This document shows, in pieces, positions 41,671-49,115 of a DNA stretch of 64,000 nt; positions within the stretch are counted from its first letter, which is position 1, and the number at the start of each line of letters is the position of its first letter. Below the pieces are notes generated by a model that was not told the origin of the DNA, ran no database searches, and saw only the letters and a program-made list of their open reading frames with translations. A program made the position numbers and the translations under genes. Source of the stretch: Paracoccus sanguinis (lineage in GTDB: Bacteria > Pseudomonadota > Alphaproteobacteria > Rhodobacterales > Rhodobacteraceae); NCBI RefSeq assembly GCF_900106665.1, contig NZ_FNNA01000002.1, positions 744,001-808,000 on the forward strand. The letters run 5' to 3'.

Positions 41671-43068
41671 TCAGTTCTTCAGCACGATGCAGCGGCCGCC
41701 GAGGGCGCGGAACTGGTTGCAGAAGGCGTTGGCCTCGCCGCGCGAGGAATAGCCGATCTGGGCCGTGTAGACCTTGCGCCCCGAGCCGGTCATCGTCTTA
41801 CGCACGTAGCTCACCCGCTTGCCGCCGAGGATCGGGCGCAGTTGCCGGTTCAGCCGGCTCACCTGGCTCTGCGCCCCCGACTGCTTGGGGTGCGAGGCGA
41901 GGATCACGCCCCACGGCCACGCCCGCTGCTTGGTCGTGAACTCCTTGAGCGCGCGGTTGCCGGCGAGCTTGATGCAGGCCTCGCGGAAGGGCCGGTCCTT
42001 GTCGAGCCGCAGGTCGAGCGTCCCGGGCGGCTCGTCGCGCCATTTCCAGGCGTTGTGGCCGGTGATCGCCTCGACGTAGTCCTGCGTCTCGTAGGGCAGC
42101 ACCTGTCCGCCGTTGTAGAAGCGCAGCGCCCGGGCCTCGCCGCCGTTATAGGCGACCGCGGCGAGCCCCATGTTGCCGAACCCGTCGATGAGGTAGCGCA
42201 GATAGTCGGCCGAGGCGTGGATGGCCTTGGCCGGGTTGAACGGGTCATCGAGCCGGCGGATGCGCGCCGTCTCGGGCATGAACTGGGCGATCCCCTGCGC
42301 GCCGACCGGCGAGACCGCCTCGGGCTCGAACATCGATTCCTTCCAGAGCAGGCGGGCGAGGAAGTTGGGGTCGAGCCGGTTCTCGGTCGCGGCCCGCTCG
42401 ATCACCGTGCAGACGTCCGAGACGTAGGAGGCGACCTTGATGCAGCTCCGCCGGTCCGCCGTGCAGCGCTCGGTGCGGGTGTCGGCGGGCTGGTGCGGGC
42501 CGGCCATGGCGGGGGGCGGAGCGGGCGTGGTGGGGTCGGCGGGCGCCTCGGGCGCCGGATCGGCGGCGCGCGCCGGGGCGTTCGCCGCCGCGGCGGCGTC
42601 AGTGGGGGGCGCGGGGTCGGGTGACGCCTCGGCGGTGGCGGGCGGGAGCGTGTCGGTTGCGGGTGCGGGCGTGTCGGTCGCGGGTGCGGCAGCGGTTGCG
42701 GGTGCGGGCTCAGCAACGGGCGCGGGTGCGGCAGCGGTCGCGGGCGTGCCGGTCGCGGGTGCTGGCTCGGCAGCGGTCGCGGGTGCGGGCGCAGGCGCGG
42801 CGCCGGCCGCGCCGTCCTCCGGCGGCAGCCCGGGGTCCGGGCGGACCTCAGCCTGCGGCGCGGGAGGGGCGGTGTCTGGCGAGGCCGCGGGCGTGGGCGC
42901 TTCCTCGGCGGGGGTGGGCGCGGCTGCCCCGGGCGTCGGCGCGGCCGCTCCGGGCGTGGCGGGCACGAGCATCACCGAGCCGTCCGGCGCGGCGGCCACG
43001 CCTGCGGCCTCTGCCGCGAGCGGCAGGCCCAGCAGCATCGCCACGCCTATGCGGTATCGCCAGCCCAC
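41671..43068 (-). CDS. Lytic transglycosylase with SPOR-like C-terminus
   Basis: The product is 465 residues if translation starts at the GTG at 43068, which has GGGGGCAGG upstream and gives a normal signal peptide (GWRYRIGVAMLLGLPLAAEAAG); an ATG at 43038 is the alternative. A Pro/Ala/Glu-rich stretch of about 190 residues follows. The SLT domain starts near 245 with the catalytic Glu in LLWKESMFEPEA, then GAQGIAQFMPETA and AYNGGEARALRFYN. The last 40 residues (VYTAQIGYSSRGEANAFCNQF) resemble a SPOR domain. It cleaves peptidoglycan glycan strands in the periplasm. Confidence 0.85.
   Translation of the reverse strand: MGWRYRIGVAMLLGLPLAAEAAGVAAAPDGSVMLVPATPGAAAPTPGAAAPTPAEEAPTPAASPDTAPPAPQAEVRPDPGLPPEDGAAGAAPAPAPATAAEPAPATGTPATAAAPAPVAEPAPATAAAPATDTPAPATDTLPPATAEASPDPAPPTDAAAAANAPARAADPAPEAPADPTTPAPPPAMAGPHQPADTRTERCTADRRSCIKVASYVSDVCTVIERAATENRLDPNFLARLLWKESMFEPEAVSPVGAQGIAQFMPETARIRRLDDPFNPAKAIHASADYLRYLIDGFGNMGLAAVAYNGGEARALRFYNGGQVLPYETQDYVEAITGHNAWKWRDEPPGTLDLRLDKDRPFREACIKLAGNRALKEFTTKQRAWPWGVILASHPKQSGAQSQVSRLNRQLRPILGGKRVSYVRKTMTGSGRKVYTAQIGYSSRGEANAFCNQFRALGGRCIVLKN
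42610..42830 (-). repeat. Degenerate Pro/Ala-coding repeats within the transglycosylase gene
   Basis: Units of about 15-30 bp with GCGGGTGCGGGC and GCGGCAGCGGT-like cores recur in this stretch and encode (A)PAPAT(A)A-type segments. Such repeats vary easily by slippage. They form a flexible periplasmic spacer between signal peptide and catalytic domain. Confidence 0.6.
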
Positions 43069-43420
43069 CCTGCCCCCAATCGCGGTTGTCCGCCTCTGAA
43101 ATAGCAGACCGCCGGGGGCATGGGAACCGGCGGTTGGCGAAGCGCGGGTGTGGTGGGCGGCCGGGTGTCTCGGGCGAGGGCACCGCGGGCGACGGTGAGT
43201 CGCGGCAGCGCCGCCACCCAATCGCAGAGGCGAGCGTCCACGCCCCCCGCCACCGCGGGAGGCAGCTCGCAGGGAGCTTAAGACGCTCTCAATGGCGCCG
43301 CGTGCGAGGCGGGGCAATCCGCCCCGCCGGTGTGCGCTCAATCAGACAAGTCGCGGCGAGGCGACCAACGAACACCTGCGATGCGGCCCTCCGAGAAAGC
43401 CGCTCGCCCCCGCCCCCAAC
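43069..43420. other. Intergenic region, 352 nt, without gene
   Basis: This gap upstream of the transglycosylase holds no convincing reading frame. A perfect 8-bp hairpin (GGCGGGGC, loop AATCC, GCCCCGCC) is at 43308-43328, about 95 nt past the stop of the Lys/Ala-rich gene on the minus strand, and may be its terminator although no U tract is present. The promoter of the transglycosylase is presumably here but not recognised. Confidence 0.5.
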
Positions 43421-44335
43421 TCAGGCCTTGGACTTCCCGTCCTTGCCCTTGCCCTTCTTCTGCTTCTCGCCCTTGGCCTTGCCGGCCTTCTTCCCGGCCT
43501 TGGGCGCTTTCGCAGCCGCGCCCGCGTCCCCCTCGGCAAGGCGGGCGGCCTTGCGGGCGGCCTTTTCGGCGTCCTTGGCGCGTTTGCGCTCGGCCTTCTC
43601 TGCCTCCTTCACCCGCTTGCGCTCGGCCTTCTCGGCGGCCTTGCGCGCCTTGGCCTCGGCCTTGGCGTCGAGATCGTCGGCGCGCACCGCGGCGCTGTCG
43701 GCCTGCGGCGGGCGCGCCGGTTTCGGCGGCCGCACGTCGGCCGTGCGGGGGTCGGCCGGGCGCACCTCGGCGGCCGGGCGGGGCGTCGCGGCTGCGGCCG
43801 CCGCGCGGCCCCGGCCGCGGGTTGCGGCGGCGTCGCGGACGGCCGGGCGGCGCGCCGCCTGAGGGGCCGAGGGCTTGGCGGCCACAGGCTTTGCCGCTGC
43901 CTCGGCGGGGGCCGGTGCCGGACCTGAATCGGCCTTGGCCGCGCCCGCGTTGCGCCCCCGGGCCCGGGGCGTCTCGGCTGCGGCGCCCTCGGCGCGCGGC
44001 GCGTCGGTCGCCTCAGCCTTCCGCACCGGCTTGCGCCCCGCAGCCTGCGCCGCCTTGCCGGCACCCGGCCGGCCGCGCCGCTCGGCCGGGGCGGGGCTGC
44101 CGCCCTCGGACGCCGCGAGCCGCTTCTTCGCCTCGCCCTTGACGCGCCGCAGCGCCGCCGCGATCGCCCGCGCCGCCTCGGGGTCGGCGCCCGCCTCGGC
44201 GCTGGCGGCGTCGAGCTTGCGCATCAGGCCGGTCAGCGTGCGGTCGGCGTGCCGCGACAGCGCCGGCTCGCGCGTGCGGTCGATCAGCTTTGCCACGTCA
44301 ACGGGGGGTTTGGCGGTCGAGGGGGGATTGGCCAT
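43421..44335 (-). CDS. Lys/Ala-rich low-complexity protein, unknown function
   Basis: The product is 304 residues. The first about 80 residues look folded and helical (VAKLIDRTREPALSRHADRT, LTGLMRKLDAASAEAGADPE, AARAIAAALRRVKGEAKKRL). The rest is low-complexity Ala/Lys/Arg/Pro sequence, ending with clusters such as KAEKAERKRVKEAEKAERKR and a terminal KKGKGKDGKSK. There is no signal peptide. The basic tail suggests nucleic-acid binding, similar in style to the TopA tail, but this is inference. Two 20-bp tandem hairpin repeats lie just upstream (44348-44392). Confidence 0.6.
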   Translation of the reverse strand: MANPPSTAKPPVDVAKLIDRTREPALSRHADRTLTGLMRKLDAASAEAGADPEAARAIAAALRRVKGEAKKRLAASEGGSPAPAERRGRPGAGKAAQAAGRKPVRKAEATDAPRAEGAAAETPRARGRNAGAAKADSGPAPAPAEAAAKPVAAKPSAPQAARRPAVRDAAATRGRGRAAAAAATPRPAAEVRPADPRTADVRPPKPARPPQADSAAVRADDLDAKAEAKARKAAEKAERKRVKEAEKAERKRAKDAEKAARKAARLAEGDAGAAAKAPKAGKKAGKAKGEKQKKGKGKDGKSKA

Positions 44336-44347
44336 GGTCCATACCTT

Positions 44348-44392
44348 TCACGCGCCGATCCGGCGCAGGCTGTCACGCGCCGATCCGGCGCA
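44348..44392. repeat. Two 20-bp direct repeats, each a small hairpin
   Basis: TCACGCGCCGATCCGGCGCA occurs at 44348-44367 and again at 44373-44392 (25-bp period). Each copy contains GCGCCG-ATC-CGGCGC, a 6-bp stem with 3-nt loop. They lie 12-60 nt upstream of the Lys/Ala-rich gene start, in its probable leader or promoter. Confidence 0.85.
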
Positions 44393-44459
44393 CAGGATCG
44401 CGCCCCGGATCAGGGCGGCAGGATGGCCGGAATCAACCCGCACGCCGCCGCAAATGCAA

Positions 44460-44487
44460 GACGCCCGGCGATGGCTCGCCGGGCGTC
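44460..44487. terminator. Hairpin terminator after the L,D-transpeptidase gene
   Basis: GACGCCCGGCGA pairs perfectly with TCGCCGGGCGTC (12 bp) around the tetraloop TGGC, 42 nt past the L,D-transpeptidase stop on the minus strand. It is strong and symmetric; a short TTGCATTTG follows on the minus strand, so U-tract support is modest. Confidence 0.7.
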
Positions 44488-44508
44488 CGTTGCGTTCGTT
44501 CGGTGCCT

Positions 44509-44537
44509 CAGCGCCCGATCAGCGCCCGATCAGCGCC
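44509..44537. repeat. 11-bp direct repeats over the L,D-transpeptidase stop codon
   Basis: CAGCGCCCGAT occurs at 44509-44519 and 44520-44530, followed by a third partial copy CAGCGCC (44531-44537). On the minus strand the stop TGA at 44530-44532 is thus followed by two further TGA triplets in the repeats. Confidence 0.75.
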
Positions 44538-45333
44538 AGGCGGCGGGCACGGCGCTTTCCACGACCGGCACGCCGGCGGGCGACATCGCCACGACCGGGG
44601 CAGCGGCGGCGGGCTCGAGATACCCGTCCGGCGTCTCGACCAGCGGGCCTTCCAGCGCGCGCGATTCCGCGGCCGTGCGGACCTTGACGCGGGTGCCGGT
44701 CGGCACGCGGTCGAACAGGTCAATGATGTCCTGGTTGAACAGCCGGATGCAGCCGGCCGAGGTCGCCTTGCCGATCGACGAGGGGTCCATCGTGCCGTGG
44801 ATCCGGTACAGCGTGTCGCGGCTGCCCTGGTACAGGTACAGCGCGCGCGAGCCCAGCGGGTTGTCCAGACCGCCGGCCTTGCCGTCCTTCACCGGGCCGT
44901 ACAGATCCGGCTCGGTCGCGACCATGTTGGCGGTGGGGGTCCAGGACGGCCAGCGGGCCTTGCGGCCGACGGTGGCGGTGCCCGAAAAGCCCAGGCCCGC
45001 CTTGCCCACGGCGATGCCGACGCGGGTGGCGGTGCCGCCCGGCTCGACGAGATACAGGAAGCGCGCGTAGGGATCGACGACGATGCTGCCGGCCGGATCG
45101 GGCCCGTTGTAGGGCACCTGGGCGCGGACGTTGCGGTCGCGCAGGTAGGCGGGCTTGATCGCCGCGATCGGCAGCGGCTCACCGCCGGGGCCGGTATCGG
45201 TGCGGGCCTGATAGATCGCCGGCGTGACGGCCGGGGTGGCGGGGGTGGCGGGGGCGACCTGCGCGGCCGGGTCGGGGCCGCAGGCGGCCAGACCGAGCAC
45301 GGCAGCGAGCAGGACGGCAGAGGCGATGCGCAT
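44530..45333 (-). CDS. L,D-transpeptidase (YkuD) lipoprotein
   Basis: The product is 267 residues. A lipobox ending in Cys18 (GLAAC) predicts a lipoprotein. The YkuD domain spans about 70-235: VVDPYARFLYLVEPGG, VGIAVGKAGLGFSG and the catalytic IHGTMDPSSIGKATSAGCIRL region (His, Ser-x-Gly-Cys-x-Arg), quoted in fragments. It makes 3-3 peptidoglycan cross-links or attaches proteins to the wall. Gly-Asn motif GGLDNPLGSRALYLY is family-typical. The upstream region is a divergent 381-nt spacer. Confidence 0.92.
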   Translation of the reverse strand: MRIASAVLLAAVLGLAACGPDPAAQVAPATPATPAVTPAIYQARTDTGPGGEPLPIAAIKPAYLRDRNVRAQVPYNGPDPAGSIVVDPYARFLYLVEPGGTATRVGIAVGKAGLGFSGTATVGRKARWPSWTPTANMVATEPDLYGPVKDGKAGGLDNPLGSRALYLYQGSRDTLYRIHGTMDPSSIGKATSAGCIRLFNQDIIDLFDRVPTGTRVKVRTAAESRALEGPLVETPDGYLEPAAAAPVVAMSPAGVPVVESAVPAAWR

Positions 45334-45714
45334 CGCGAGATCCTCATGATTCGGGACGGCCCTCGGCGGCGGACCGCGGTGGGCAGTGAGGTGGCAGCTC
45401 ACATCGGGCGAATCGCGCGCAAGCACGGCGCGCAGCCCGACGACAGGACGTCCCCATAGGCGGCGCAGGGGCGGAAAGGTCAAGGCAAACCGCCGCACGG
45501 GCGGCCTGCGGACGCGGGTTTGCGTTGCAAGAATGTCGCGCGCGCAGGATTTTTACCGGCCGTGATCTGTGGCCCTGATGTCACAACCCGCAGAGTTCCC
45601 GAGGCCATCACGTCGAAAAGACCCCATCGGCGGAACCCTGCCGGTTTTCATGGGGTTGTGCCGCCGTCTCCGCCAATGACGGCGGTCAGGAACTGCGCTT
45701 CGAAAGGGAATCCC
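45334..45714. other. Divergent intergenic region, 381 nt
   Basis: This spacer separates the divergent L,D-transpeptidase and GlsB-like genes and must hold both promoters. A possible ECF-type promoter is at 45632-45657 (separate entry). No reading frame with natural composition is seen. Confidence 0.55.
45632..45657 (+). promoter_or_regulatory. Possible ECF sigma promoter of the GlsB-like gene
   Basis: GGAAC (45632-45636) and GGTT (45654-45657) are separated by 17 nt, which resembles the EcfG general-stress consensus GGAAC-N16/17-CGTT. The spacing to the ATG is 57 nt. Many Rhodobacterales are thought to lack that sigma factor, so this is tentative. Confidence 0.3.
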
Positions 45715-45993
45715 ATGGGTCTCATCATCGCCATCATCATCGGCGCCATCGCGGGCTGGCTCGCCGGCCAGATCGTCAAGGGCCACGGCCAGGGCACGCT
45801 GATGAACATCATCGTCGGCGTCGTCGGCGCGGTCATCGCCTCGCTGCTCTTCCCGGCCCTCGGCTGGAACCTCGGCGCGGCCCCCGCCACCGGCAACACC
45901 GTGGCCGGCACCAACATCCTCGGCTCGATCGTGTTCGCCACCATCGGCGCCGTGATCCTGCTGCTGGTGCTGCGCCTCTTCAACCGGAACTGA
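45715..45993 (+). CDS. GlsB/YeaQ/YmgE family stress-response membrane protein
   Basis: The product is 92 residues starting MGLIIAIIIGAIAGWLAGQI, with three hydrophobic helices and the family GWLAGxIVKG and MNIIVGVVGAVIAS pattern (transglycosylase-associated family). AAAGGGAA serves as ribosome binding site. Members are small inner-membrane proteins induced under acid, osmotic or general stress; the molecular role is unclear. It is monocistronic, with a strong terminator 26 nt downstream. Confidence 0.9.
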   Translation: MGLIIAIIIGAIAGWLAGQIVKGHGQGTLMNIIVGVVGAVIASLLFPALGWNLGAAPATGNTVAGTNILGSIVFATIGAVILLLVLRLFNRN

Positions 45994-46018
45994 TCGGCGC
46001 CTTGCGCTGAGCAGACAG

Positions 46019-46052
46019 CGGCCCCGCCCAGCGCGGGGCCGTTTTCGTTTTA
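46019..46052 (+). terminator. Intrinsic terminator after the GlsB-like gene
   Basis: CGGCCCCGC pairs with GCGGGGCCG (9 bp, loop CCAGC) and is followed by TTTTCGTTTT. A textbook rho-independent terminator on the plus strand. The T tract overlaps the stop codon of the small minus-strand gene. Confidence 0.92.
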
Positions 46053-46367
46053 CCCCGCCGCCTGCCGGCGGATGACCGCCCCCAGATCGAGCGCCTCGCC
46101 CGCGCCCAGTCCACCGCTGCCGTCGTGCCCGACGACCCGCTCCCCGCGGTCCAACGCGCCCGCAGCCTGAGCCCCATCCCCGACCGCCCGCACCTCCGTC
46201 GCCGTGACCAGCAGCACCGTGCCGCCGGGCAGCCCCGCGCCGCCGTAATGCGCCACCAGCGCCGGGTCGCGCAGCACCACCACCTCGGCGCCGCGGCCGT
46301 CCATGATCGCCCTCAGCGCCATCTGCCGGGTCCGCAGCACGGCCGTGTCGGTGTCGGGCTCGTCCAT
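46050..46367 (-). CDS. Small hypothetical protein
   Basis: The product is 105 residues from ATG 46367, preceded by GGGGGAG. It is not recognised. The sequence is acidic at the start (MDEPDTDTAVLRTRQMALRA), then VVVLRDPALVAHYGGAGL and VLLVTATEVRAVGDG, with natural Val/Ala/Gly/Asp composition, unlike the arginine-rich frames on the other strand. The divergent MFS gene begins 70 nt away. No signal or membrane segment. Whether it is expressed is open. Confidence 0.5.
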   Translation of the reverse strand: MDEPDTDTAVLRTRQMALRAIMDGRGAEVVVLRDPALVAHYGGAGLPGGTVLLVTATEVRAVGDGAQAAGALDRGERVVGHDGSGGLGAGEALDLGAVIRRQAAG

Positions 46368-46436
46368 CTCGCTCTCCCCCCTGCCGGGCCTGTTGCCCCA
46401 CGCGCCGGGGCGGGTCAGAGTGCCGGGCGAGCGCCG

Positions 46437-48113
46437 ATGATGTCCAGACCCGCACCGCCCCCCTTGCGCGATCCCGCCCCGCCTGCGTCGTCCTCGGCGC
46501 TGGCGCCGTTCCGGCACGCGGCCTTCCGCAACCTCTGGGCCGCGACGCTGGTGTCGAACTTCGGCGGGCTGGTGCAGGCGGTGGGCGCGGCGTGGATGAT
46601 GACGCAGCTCACCGACAGCGCCACGCTGGTGGCGCTGGTGCAGGCGTCGAACACCCTGCCGATCATGCTGTTCGCGCTGCTCTCGGGCGCGCTCGCCGAC
46701 ATCTTCGAGCGCAAGCGGCTGCTGCTCGCGGCGCTGGCGATCATGGCGGGGGTGTCGCTGTTGCTGGCCGTGGTGGCGTGGCGGGGCTGGCTCGACCCCT
46801 ATTCGCTGCTGGCGCTGACCTTCCTGATCGGCGTCGGGCAGGCGCTCTACAACCCGCCGTGGCAGGCGAGCATGGGCGACCTCGTCCCCCGCGCCGACCT
46901 GCCGGCGGCGGTGACGCTGAACTCGGTCGGGTTCAACCTGATGCGCTCGGTCGGGCCGGCGGCCGGGGGGCTGATCGTCGCGGCCTGGGGCGCGGCGGCG
47001 GCCTTTGCGGTCAACGCCGCCAGCTATCTGCCGCTGATCGTGGCGATGCTGCGCTGGCGCCCCCCGGTGCGCGAGCGCGCCTATGCGCCCGAGCCGCTCG
47101 GCCCCGCAGTGGCGGCAGGGCTGCGCTACGTGGTGCTGTCCCCGAACCTGATGCGGGTGCTGGCGCGCGGCGCGCTCTTCGGGTTTTCCGCCGTCGCGGT
47201 GCTGGCGCTGCTGCCGCTGATCGCCAAGAGCCATCCCGAGGGCGGGTCGCTGATGCTGGGGCTGCTGCTCGGCTGCTACGGCTTCGGCGCCATCCTGGGC
47301 GCGGCCGCCAACCCGCGGCTGCGCGAGCGGATGAACAACGAGAACGTGGTCCGGCTGGCGTTCCTCGGCTTTGCCGTGGCCTGCGCCACGCTGGCCCTGA
47401 CCGACAACGTCTGGCTGCAGGGGCTCGCGCTCTTGCCCGCCGGGGCCTCGTGGGTGCTGGCGCTGTCGCTCTTCAACGTCACCGTGCAGCTTTCGACCCC
47501 GCGCTGGGTCGTGGCGCGGGCGCTGGCGCTCTATCAGACCGCGACCTTCGGCGGGATGGCTGCGGGGGCCTGGGTCTGGGGGATGGTCGCGGGCGCGCAG
47601 GGCGTCTCGCAGGCGATGCTGTGGGCGGCCGCGCTGCTGGTCGCCGGGGCGGTGATCGGGCGCTGGTTCAGCCAGCCCGAGTTCGGCAAGCTCGACCTCG
47701 ACCCCGCCAACCGTTTCCGCGAGCCGGCGCTGGCGCTCGACCTGCGGGGACGCTCGGGGCCGATCATGGTGATGGTGGATTACGTCATCGCCCACGCTGA
47801 CACGGCCGAGTTCCTGCGCCTGATGGCGCGGCGCCGCGCGATCCGGCGCCGCGACGGTGCGCGGAACTGGGCGCTTCTGCGCGACCTCGAGAACCCCGAC
47901 CACTGGAGCGAATCCTATCACATCGCCACCTGGGACGAGTACGTCCGCCACAACCTGCGCCGCACCAAGTCGGACGCCGAGGTGACGCTGGCCCTGAGGG
48001 CGCTGCATCAGGGCGAGGGCGACCCCAGCGTCCACCGGATGATCGAGCGCCACAGCGTCACCCCCGCCGACGACCTGCCGCTGCTGGGCAAGATCAACGT
48101 CCCCGGCGCGTGA
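46437..48113 (+). CDS. MFS transporter, MFS_3/EntS-like exporter
   Basis: The product is 558 residues beginning with tandem Met codons. Twelve transmembrane helices span about 20-420 (NLWAATLVSNFGGLVQAVGAAWMM, ALLSGALADIFERKRLLL with the loop 2-3 motif). The last about 130 residues are soluble and contain MVDYVIAHADTAEFLRLM and WSESYHIATWDEYVRH, a C-terminal extension common in this MFS_3 group. Members export siderophores or other small molecules with protons; the substrate here is unknown. Monocistronic. Confidence 0.87.
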   Translation: MMSRPAPPPLRDPAPPASSSALAPFRHAAFRNLWAATLVSNFGGLVQAVGAAWMMTQLTDSATLVALVQASNTLPIMLFALLSGALADIFERKRLLLAALAIMAGVSLLLAVVAWRGWLDPYSLLALTFLIGVGQALYNPPWQASMGDLVPRADLPAAVTLNSVGFNLMRSVGPAAGGLIVAAWGAAAAFAVNAASYLPLIVAMLRWRPPVRERAYAPEPLGPAVAAGLRYVVLSPNLMRVLARGALFGFSAVAVLALLPLIAKSHPEGGSLMLGLLLGCYGFGAILGAAANPRLRERMNNENVVRLAFLGFAVACATLALTDNVWLQGLALLPAGASWVLALSLFNVTVQLSTPRWVVARALALYQTATFGGMAAGAWVWGMVAGAQGVSQAMLWAAALLVAGAVIGRWFSQPEFGKLDLDPANRFREPALALDLRGRSGPIMVMVDYVIAHADTAEFLRLMARRRAIRRRDGARNWALLRDLENPDHWSESYHIATWDEYVRHNLRRTKSDAEVTLALRALHQGEGDPSVHRMIERHSVTPADDLPLLGKINVPGA

Positions 48114-48146
48114 GGGGGATGTCCGGGCGTTGAAACGGGTGCGCCG

Positions 48147-48473
48147 ATGGAGTATGTGAATGGCGTGGGTCTGGCCTTCGACTACGAGGCCACCGAGGGG
48201 TCCATCGCCACGGCGAGCTTTGTGCTCGACGGGCTCGAGATCCGGGTGATGGCGGACCTGCGGCAGCACGGCCAGACGCTGCGGCTGGCCGGGGTTCACG
48301 TGGACGCGGTGGGGCGCAGCCTCACGCGGTCCGATATGCGACGCATCGCCGAGGCGGTGATGGAGGTGTTCGGCTATGACGGCGTTGTCGTTGAAGGAGC
48401 GGTTCGAACGACTGGGCGCGGCGCGGGCCGTCGTCCCAAACCGCTCCGGTTCGCCCGTCGAGGCGGCGCTTGA
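48147..48473 (+). CDS. Small protein of an HTH-linked gene pair (possible toxin partner)
   Basis: The product is 108 residues. It begins MEYVNGVGLAFDYEATEG and ends with the basic RTTGRGAGRRPKPLRF, a tail I associate with small proteins encoded just before XRE/HTH genes in rhizobia and relatives. It shows alternating beta-strand-like sequence in the middle (ASFVLDGLEIRVMADL). The last 98 nt overlap, in another frame, the start of the HTH gene at 48376. Family name is not known to me; a toxin-antitoxin role is inference from arrangement. Confidence 0.65.
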   Translation: MEYVNGVGLAFDYEATEGSIATASFVLDGLEIRVMADLRQHGQTLRLAGVHVDAVGRSLTRSDMRRIAEAVMEVFGYDGVVVEGAVRTTGRGAGRRPKPLRFARRGGA

Positions 48474-48876
48474 ACCCAATGACCGGCGCATCGACATCTT
48501 CGCTGCGGTGCCGGCGCTGGTCGAGGCGGGGTTGACCATGCTTCAGGCCAAGCGGCTGGTCGAAAAGGTGATGTATGAGGGACCAGCCCACGCCACCCTG
48601 CCGGCGGTGGCCGATCTGGACGCCACCACCCGCACGCTGGCCGCTGCCGGGCTGGCGCTGACCCCCACCGCCCCGCCCGAGACGGTGGACGTGGCCGCGC
48701 TGCGCAGCGGGCTGAACCTCACGCAGACCGAGTTCGCGCTACGCTACGGGCTGGACGTCAAGACCCTGCGCAAATGGGAAACCGGCCGCTCGCGCCCGGA
48801 GAAGGCGGTGCGCAGCTACCTCAGCCTCATCGCCCGCGACCCCGAGGGCGTGCTGCGGATCGCCGGGCAACGATGA
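48376..48876 (+). CDS. XRE-type HTH protein overlapping the previous gene (possible antitoxin/regulator)
   Basis: The product is 166 residues. The N-terminal part (MTALSLKERFERLGAARAV, AAVPALVEAGLTMLQAKRLVEKV) is helical and unassigned. The C-terminal part is a Cro/C1-type HTH at about 112-155 (GLNLTQTEFALRYGLDVKTL, RKWETGRSRPEKAVRSYLSL). It starts 98 nt before the end of the upstream gene, in a different frame, and both frames have natural composition there. HigA-like antitoxins have this HTH type. It is followed by the paired dispersed elements at 48933-49010. Confidence 0.75.
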   Translation: MTALSLKERFERLGAARAVVPNRSGSPVEAALEPNDRRIDIFAAVPALVEAGLTMLQAKRLVEKVMYEGPAHATLPAVADLDATTRTLAAAGLALTPTAPPETVDVAALRSGLNLTQTEFALRYGLDVKTLRKWETGRSRPEKAVRSYLSLIARDPEGVLRIAGQR

Positions 48877-48932
48877 CCGCGGGCGGCGCGCCGCAGGCCC
48901 CGGCGCCGGACCGAGGGCTGTCTGCCCCCGGA

Positions 48933-48962
48933 CCCCCGAGGATATTTGTCTCCAGCCCGAGG
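48933..48962 (+). repeat. Dispersed GGATATTT element, copy D1
   Basis: The copy reads CCCCCGAGGATATTTGTC followed by TCCAGCCCGAGG. It is head to head with copy D2; their CCAGCCCGAGGC (48952-48963) and GCCTCGGGCTGG (48981-48992) arms are perfect 12-bp inverted repeats with a 17-nt loop. Confidence 0.8.
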
Positions 48963-48980
48963 CGCGAGCTGCGGCCATGA

Positions 48981-49010
48981 GCCTCGGGCTGGACCGAAGT
49001 ATCCCGGGGT
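48981..49010 (-). repeat. Dispersed GGATATTT element, copy D2 (diverged)
   Basis: On the minus strand it reads CCCGGGATACTTCGGTCCAG followed by CCCGAGGC, so the box is GGATACTT here. Upstream on that strand is the hairpin GAGGGGC-TCT-GCCCCTC (49036-49052), the composite arrangement seen with copies C and E. It ends about 100 nt before the permease gene. Confidence 0.75.
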
Positions 49011-49115
49011 GAGCCGCGCGCGCCCCGCGCGCGGCGAGGGGCAGAGCCCCTCTCTGCGGCGGCCATCGGCGCATGGCGCTGGACCTGACGCCGGACGCCG
49101 CCTAGCGTCCGTGCC

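Noticed and set aside
42610-42830. Regular short repeats in the transglycosylase gene as a CRISPR-like array
   Set aside because: Units are degenerate, in frame, and encode Pro/Ala-rich spacer sequence; there are no unique spacers or cas genes.
46050-48539. An 829-codon open frame on the minus strand opposite the MFS gene
   Set aside because: Only its last 105 codons (46050-46367) look natural. The remainder is Arg/Gln/His-rich antisense of the MFS transporter and the HTH-linked pair.
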